DNA of 64,000 bases from contig JADGJC010000017.1 of the NCBI GenBank assembly GCA_027596075.1, positions 124,001 through 188,000 of the forward strand, written 5' to 3'. The position numbers were made by a program, and so were the translations under genes. Of this stretch, positions 59,023-64,000 are shown piece after piece. The notes beneath the pieces were generated by a model. It worked only from the letters and a program-made list of their open reading frames with translations, ran no database searches and was not told the DNA's origin. The stretch's first letter is position 1. Each line of letters opens with the position of its first letter. Source of the stretch: Rhizophlyctis rosea. Lineage: Eukaryota; Chytridiomycota; Chytridiomycetes; Rhizophlyctidales; Rhizophlyctidaceae.

Positions 59023-59806
59023 TCAATGGTCATCGTAATGCGGCGGCTTGGTCCGGATAGGGTACCACTCCCCACGGTCGTCTGCCGTTTCCATGTTCCA
59101 TTCGTCTGTAAAGGAATTCCAATTGGGTGAATTGTGGATTTGAGGATGCAAAAATTATGGGAATTTTCTTACCAGGGTAGTTCTCCGGGTCATCAATCGG
59201 GTCGTAGAGTGGGGGCCAGTCAGCAGCCTCCGTCTCCGCAACAGCGTCGGTGGCATCAGCGGCTTGAGCAACGGCCTGCTCCAATTCTGGCTTCGGGGGA
59301 GGGGTGGGGGGAGCGAATGTTTGGGGAAGGTCGACCTTGTCCGCACCCTATATTGCACGATGTCCAGAATTATGGTCAACACTCGTTGCCTTTATCGTTC
59401 GGAAGCTTCTTCTCCCAACTCCCAGGCCCATATATGAAGATGCGTCGACTCACAGCAGTGGGTTTGAACGATCGGAGCTCGTTGAGGTAAAGGTTCTCAA
59501 TAACGTCGGCTAAGTGACGAAATTTGTCAATACGTGTAGTGGATGATATGACGTGGCTGCAGCGGGCAAAAACACATACCCTTAGCGAGGGGAGTTTGGG
59601 CGAAGCCACGGATGGGGGCCTTCGTGAAGACGGGCTGAAATGCGCAACCACAAGAACAGAAACGTCAGTCAGGGCTGCGACATCAGTGACCACATTTCGG
59701 CAAAACGCCTAAAGGAACCCGCTGAAGCACTGATCACGGCGTAAGAGGATGAGATACTAACCCTGGCAGCCACGGCCGTAAGGGTACGGATAGCGCGGAA
59801 CATCAT
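59023..59806 (-). CDS. ATP14: Mitochondrial F1Fo ATP synthase subunit h (Atp14)
   Basis: Exons: 59806-59762, 59634-59580, 59509-59454, 59347-59173, 59105-59023 (414 nt, 137 aa). Subunit h is part of the peripheral stalk of fungal ATP synthase. The N-terminus is an Arg/Ala-rich, acid-free presequence (MMFRAIRTLTAVAAR). The family core DVIENLYLNELRSFKPTA corresponds to the D-(V/L)-x-x-LY-x-(K/N)-EL-(K/R) block of Atp14. It is followed by a Pro-rich and acidic region. The C-terminus, DEWNMETADDRGEWYPIRTK, is less familiar. Introns of 127 and 106 bp are longer than usual here. The identification rests mainly on the short core and the presequence. Confidence 0.75.
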
Positions 59807-60075
59807 CGTGGGAAGGGCAATCTGAGGTGATGGGATGTTGGCCAACTCGAACGACAAATCCGAACGGTGCAAGTTGAAGTCGTTGTTGCGATGGGCTCGG
59901 TTCCCGGCGGCTATTCCAAGCCCGAGGTTTGGTTGGTGGAGGGGCTGGTGGACCGGTCATGATGAGTCATCAATGGTCGTGGGTCCAACTGTGTTTCGCA
60001 TTCTGGCTTCTTCCTCTTCCCGAATTGCGCAGCAGTGCTTCGCTCTGTGAACTTCAATCGCATCCTTCTCACGAT

Positions 60076-62197
60076 ATGAACGGAGTCGATAGTCCGGCAG
60101 CGCAACTAACAGAGGTTGTGCCTTCACCTAGTGGAGCACCGCCGCTTGCAGGGGCAGAAGAATACACCTTTCCTCCCAAAGAAGCGGTGGAGTCACCTGC
60201 CACCCCTCTCAAAGCTGTAGCTTACGATGGCGCGCCGGAACAAGCCGTTCAGGGGGAATATGCAGTGGAAGCCGACTTACTTGAGAAGAATGAAGAGTGA
60301 GTTCCTTATCGGAGGGAACTTCAGCGTTCACATTTCTGGCAATTCAACCATATTTTGCACTCAGCTATCAGCTGCTATGTAATGCCTTGAACGTTCTGCG
60401 AGCTCAGCTTCAACAAGGAGAAGCAGACTTGCAACGTTTGACAAACATGCGGGAACAGGCCTTGGAGAATCCGAATGAGTTCATTGAGAGTCTTCTAGCA
60501 CGGGTGCGTGCACTTGAGCGTGGTTGTTTCTGGCAAACTGGCGTGGTGCTATGTAAATACAAGTTTCTGAATACAATGTTTACACCCGAATCTTCTTCAA
60601 TGATAGCGGAATGAAGCCATACCTGTTAGACAACAAGTCATCAGGATTCCGGATATTGATGGGTTGCCGCCTTTGAGACCGAGAAGGACGGGTGAGCGAT
60701 GGCTTTGTGTGATGCTGGCTAGACTGCCACCGGATCCTTACCACCTTATGTTTCAAGTACCAATGGACCAACCGATCTTCAACGGTTCTGATGAGGTTTG
60801 CCTCTCTCTCCTCATTTCAAATTGAGCGTCTCAATGATTGATGTTGCTCCCCATGGTGGTCGAGGGCATCTCACGAAATACCTCCATACCCATGGCGATT
60901 GACGGTGCAAATGAAGATGTACGTGCAATTCTTCAACTTGTTGATTTCATCTTCTATACCTAACAATTTCCGCAGTCTGCAGGTGGAGACGAGCTGGCGA
61001 ACAATGGAGCACCATGGACAGACGAAGAACAGGTTGGTACAACTTCGCTATTCAGCTGCCCCGCGAGTGCACTCAATTTTGGCACAGGCAAAACTTGTCG
61101 ACCTACTCGAATTGTTCCCCGAAGAACCCGTTCATCAGCGCCGGCTTGAGAAGATCGCGGCTGCGATGGGAACACGCACCGCGAGACAGGTACTTGCTTG
61201 GAAGTTGATTCACTCCTGACCAAATTTACCGATCGGTCGTCATGGAAAGGTCGGAAGGCGAGTCCAAAAGCTCTTTGAGCAATTGCGAGCCGCAGGGAAG
61301 CCCTTACCTGGACGTTCCATTACCAATGAGGTGAATTCCTTATCACCACTGATGTTTTCTCGATTGCATATTGACGACCGATGCAGCATGCTTCATCCAC
61401 GCCCAAAACTGGAAATGTTGGGCGTATCGCTGGCGCGTACTACACCAAGTGTGTTCCCGCTCCCGCCATCTTCACTATCAAAGACTGCAATTGTACTAAC
61501 AATTCCGAATAGATTCGGAAATTCTCGGTCCATCTCCGGTGCAAAAGTGGTCATGTCTGACGACGAGGACAGTGGGTCCGATGACGGTATACCAGCTGAG
61601 CTGAAGGATTCAGAAGAGTATAAGGTCCGTTCGTCAGATGGTAGTCTATTGCCCCGATGTGACTGTCGAGGATTGATCGACAACATGGTTCAACATGCAG
61701 GAGCTTGTAAGGTTGCGGAACATGGCCAAAAAGCGAGCTGGCCCCATTGTTCCCGCTGGCCATGAGAGTGAGGCCGTACATCATGGGTTCAGTGTATGTG
61801 TTTTGAATAAGTTTGGGTTGTTCATCAGCTTCTGACTGACTGTCATGACTGAATCTACAGTGCGACGCTTGTGGATCAGAGCCCATAGTAGGAGTACGTT
61901 TCGCAGCTCTTGCGTGTCACTGAATTTATTGGTTGATATGATTCGTTACAGATTCGGTGGAAATGTATGGACTGTCCGGAGGAGACACAAGTGGACCTTT
62001 GTGATGAGTGTCATGAGAGTGGGTTTTCGAATGGTAAATACAATTGTCGATTGCACCGAAAAATTGCCGATTGCTAGATCTCATATCTTCCTTTTCTAGC
62101 ATATCACATTCCCAGTCATCAGCTTCAGAGGATAGAAATCCCTGAAGAGCCTTTCGACGGCGAGCTGGGACCGGATACCGGGAAATCAGAGGTATAG
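60076..62197 (+). CDS. ZZZ3-like Myb/ZZ-finger chromatin protein
   Basis: Thirteen exons: 60076-60296, 60365-60503, 60607-60795, 60865-60918, 60976-61032, 61088-61189, 61250-61330, 61387-61448, 61513-61624, 61701-61793, 61861-61893, 61952-62033, 62100-62197 (1323 nt, 440 aa). Human ZZZ3 is a histone-reading subunit of the ATAC acetyltransferase complex. The SANT/Myb repeat runs from APWTDEEQ through LLELFPEEPVHQRRLEKIAA and MGTRTARQ, followed by RRVQKLFEQLRAAGKPLPGR as in ZZZ3. A ZZ zinc finger follows: CDACGSEPIVGIRWKCMDCP, then DLCDECHESGF, and a final His pair (YHIPSHQLQ). The N-terminal part has a coiled coil (LRAQLQQGEADLQRLTNMRE). An apparent donor at 60692 was read through because the frame stays open and the acceptor would break it. 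Confidence 0.85.
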
Positions 62198-62325
62198 TTA
62201 TCGCGGAAGGAATGTAGGAGTGTGGCGCTAGAGTTCAATACTCAACTTCTTTCTTTAGTACGCGTATTTAGGGCTATGACTCCTACATACGCAAGTTCGT
62301 GAACTATCTACATTCCGCCACCTCA

Positions 62326-63988
62326 CTACTTTCGTGTCACTGCTGGCATAATAACCCCTGACGCCTCCCCGAACCCAACACGTATCTTTTCCCCAGACGA
62401 TACCGTCCCCTCACACCAACCCCGCAAGATCACTTCGTCCCCATCTTCCAAGAAGCTACGCTGTTCGTTGCCTACTGTAATTGGCTGGCTTCCGTTCATT
62501 GTAAGTTCTAATAAGGAGCCCAGCGAGCCTGGTGTCTGCATACAACAATCAGTTGGTGGATTGGGTGGGGTTGGCCTCGCAGTTTGATGCGGAAACTTAC
62601 CGGTCCGCTTATGGTTCCCGTTCCGCAAAGATCGCCCGCTTGCATGTTGCAACCGTTTACGGTGTGATGCGCTAGCTGCTGCTTGAAAGTCCAATACATG
62701 AATTTCAGATTGGATTGCGAAATGACATGTTCTTGTGAGGATTTCCTCGCTGCTGATAGAATTAATCGAAGGAAATATGTTGGAGGGACGAGCATAAATT
62801 CTTACGTTTGAGATGGACTGCTAGGTTAATGTCGTAAGCGTCATTATCGCCTCCTTGCAAGTATGCGACGGGCTTGGGGTCCTATTGGAAGATAGTAGGT
62901 AAAGCATGCGCAAATTGATTGGTGGGTTTGTTTACCTGAGTCGGCTGTGGCAATCGGAAGGGTTCTAGCGCATCAAGAGTTACAATCCAAGGGGATATTG
63001 TGGTTCCGAAGTTCTGTTGCGTGACCAGTGAGATCGGGCTTTTGGGATGCACTCATATCGAAATGTACTTTTCCCAAAAATGGCCCCAGAGGTACATATT
63101 CGAATTGTTGAATGTCTCGTGCTATTGATGTCAGATGAGGAATACCGCCACGATCGATTGAGTATGAAAGGAACATACCACTCCAATCATTCAACAGGAC
63201 AACTCCGAAGATATGCTCTTCGGCGTCCTCGATATCGATGGGGTGGCCCAAATCGTTTCCAGAACCGATAATGAAACCCTGCACGATGTATCAGATATTT
63301 TATTTTAAGGAGAAAGTCCGATGTGCGAACCATTTCCAGCTCGATGTCGAGCTTTCGACATGTCGAAAATCCAGGAGATTTGCTGACAGGATCCAGTATC
63401 ATTCCCGAAGGGCGAGTAATAGGCGTCCCGCTAACCACGACTGATGATGCTCGCCCGTGGTATCCAACCGGAATGTGCACCCTTTTGCACATTGCATTAG
63501 ATTACCTTGAATGGCAGTCGCAGCTTCCGTGCGAACTCACCAATTCGGCATAAGTGCGTTGTCTTTTCCGCGGAACATAGAACCGACGTTCGTTGCATGC
63601 TCCTTTGACGCGTAGAAGTCGGTGTAGTCACCCATCGAGACGGGCAAGTGATATCGTACGCTTGTCAAAGGAATGAGAACCGATGCTCTGAATTGCTCGT
63701 TGTCTCGAAGTTGGGAGGGATGGTCTGATCTGAGAAGCGTTTGGATTGTCGTACGAGCTTCACGCCAAGCCGGACGGCCGAGTTTGAGAAACTCGTTCAG
63801 TGTTGGCTGAATCATGATGGCTTGTGAGCTTGTCAAACCATGCGGTGGGAAAAGGTGTTCTGGCTTACTTCATTAAAAATTCTGGCGGCCGTGTTACGGA
63901 GAAGGGGCCCATCGAACAGTCCGGCCAGCGCAAGTGCATTCAAGTTGATTGCGTACTCTCCAATAGCGCTTGCTGTGAATGGCCTTGG
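62326..63988 (-). CDS. FAH: Fumarylacetoacetase (FAH), 5' end beyond the window
   Basis: Exons in the window: 63988-63869, 63806-63541, 63481-63331, 63278-63179, 63121-63069, 63013-62936, 62881-62806, 62749-62601, 62535-62326. This is 1203 nt, about 400 residues; the N-terminal exon or exons lie to the right of 64,000. FAH performs the last step of tyrosine catabolism, splitting fumarylacetoacetate into fumarate and acetoacetate. Conserved blocks are present: [20 protein letters not shown] with the catalytic His, [27 protein letters not shown] with metal-binding Glu residues, [30 protein letters not shown], and [14 protein letters not shown] near the end. No active-site residue appears lost in the visible part. 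The acceptor at 63481 is AAAAG. Confidence 0.95.
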
Positions 63989-64000
63989 CTGTAAAGATGT

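Noticed and set aside
60692..60727. GTGAGC donor inside the ZZZ3-like exon
   Set aside because: The only nearby acceptor gives the wrong phase, and the unspliced frame continues without a stop into the next conserved part.

Overview
The window is nuclear DNA of an intron-rich fungus, most likely a zoosporic (chytrid-like) lineage. Twenty-six genes could be modelled with good support. They are broken by roughly 170 short introns, mostly 50-90 bp, and in every complete model the exon lengths sum to a multiple of three. The fungal assignment rests on a GPI-anchored GH16 cell-wall transglycosylase, a UPF0658-type Golgi protein and an Atp14-type ATP synthase subunit. The zoosporic assignment rests on an outer-dynein-arm docking protein (CCDC151/ODAD3 type), which only flagellated cells need, and on a class C GPCR, a family I know from chytrids but not from yeasts. 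No rRNA, tRNA, CRISPR array or clear transposon was seen.

Layout, left to right: GRASP (+), ALG14 (-), UPF0658-like Golgi membrane protein (+), Notchless/Rsa4 (-), ODAD3-like (+), GBP/RHD3-type GTPase (-), a gene-poor 1.8 kb, arginyl-tRNA synthetase (+), NudC (-), a class C GPCR with a bacterial-type solute-binding ectodomain (-), a gene-poor 1.8 kb, GH16 CRH-like enzyme (-), arthropod-type hemocyanin/prophenoloxidase (-), TM9SF/EMP70 (-), BAP31-like (+), condensin SMC4 (-), DRG1 (+), acyl-CoA oxidase (-), EIF1AD (+), folliculin-interacting protein FNIP/Lst4 (-), HIRIP3-like (+), GATA-like zinc-finger protein (-), an unrecognised disordered protein (+), mitoribosomal mS37/Mrp10 (-), G3BP (+), ATP synthase subunit h (-), ZZZ3-like (+), and fumarylacetoacetase (-), cut by the right edge.

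The content is mostly housekeeping: secretory pathway (GRASP, ALG14, UPF0658, TM9SF, BAP31), ribosome and translation (Rsa4, ArgRS, DRG1, EIF1AD, mS37), chromatin and chromosomes (SMC4, HIRIP3, ZZZ3), mitochondrion and peroxisome (Atp14, acyl-CoA oxidase, FAH). Genes alternate strand often, so most intergenic gaps are divergent promoters or convergent tails of 0.3-0.8 kb. The most lineage-specific stretch is about 19.3-29.8 kb, where the chimeric receptor, a wall transglycosylase and the type-3 copper protein lie in a row on the minus strand.

The most unusual items are the solute-binding-protein/class C GPCR fusion, the hemocyanin-type protein with a long Thr- and Pro/Gln-rich insert, a GC-AG intron and a start codon split by an intron (both supported by protein-family alignment), a 7-nt microexon, a PTS2 signal on acyl-CoA oxidase, and a GBP-like GTPase with an altered G4 position. 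All gene models were built by eye from splice signals and remembered family motifs; no search was run.
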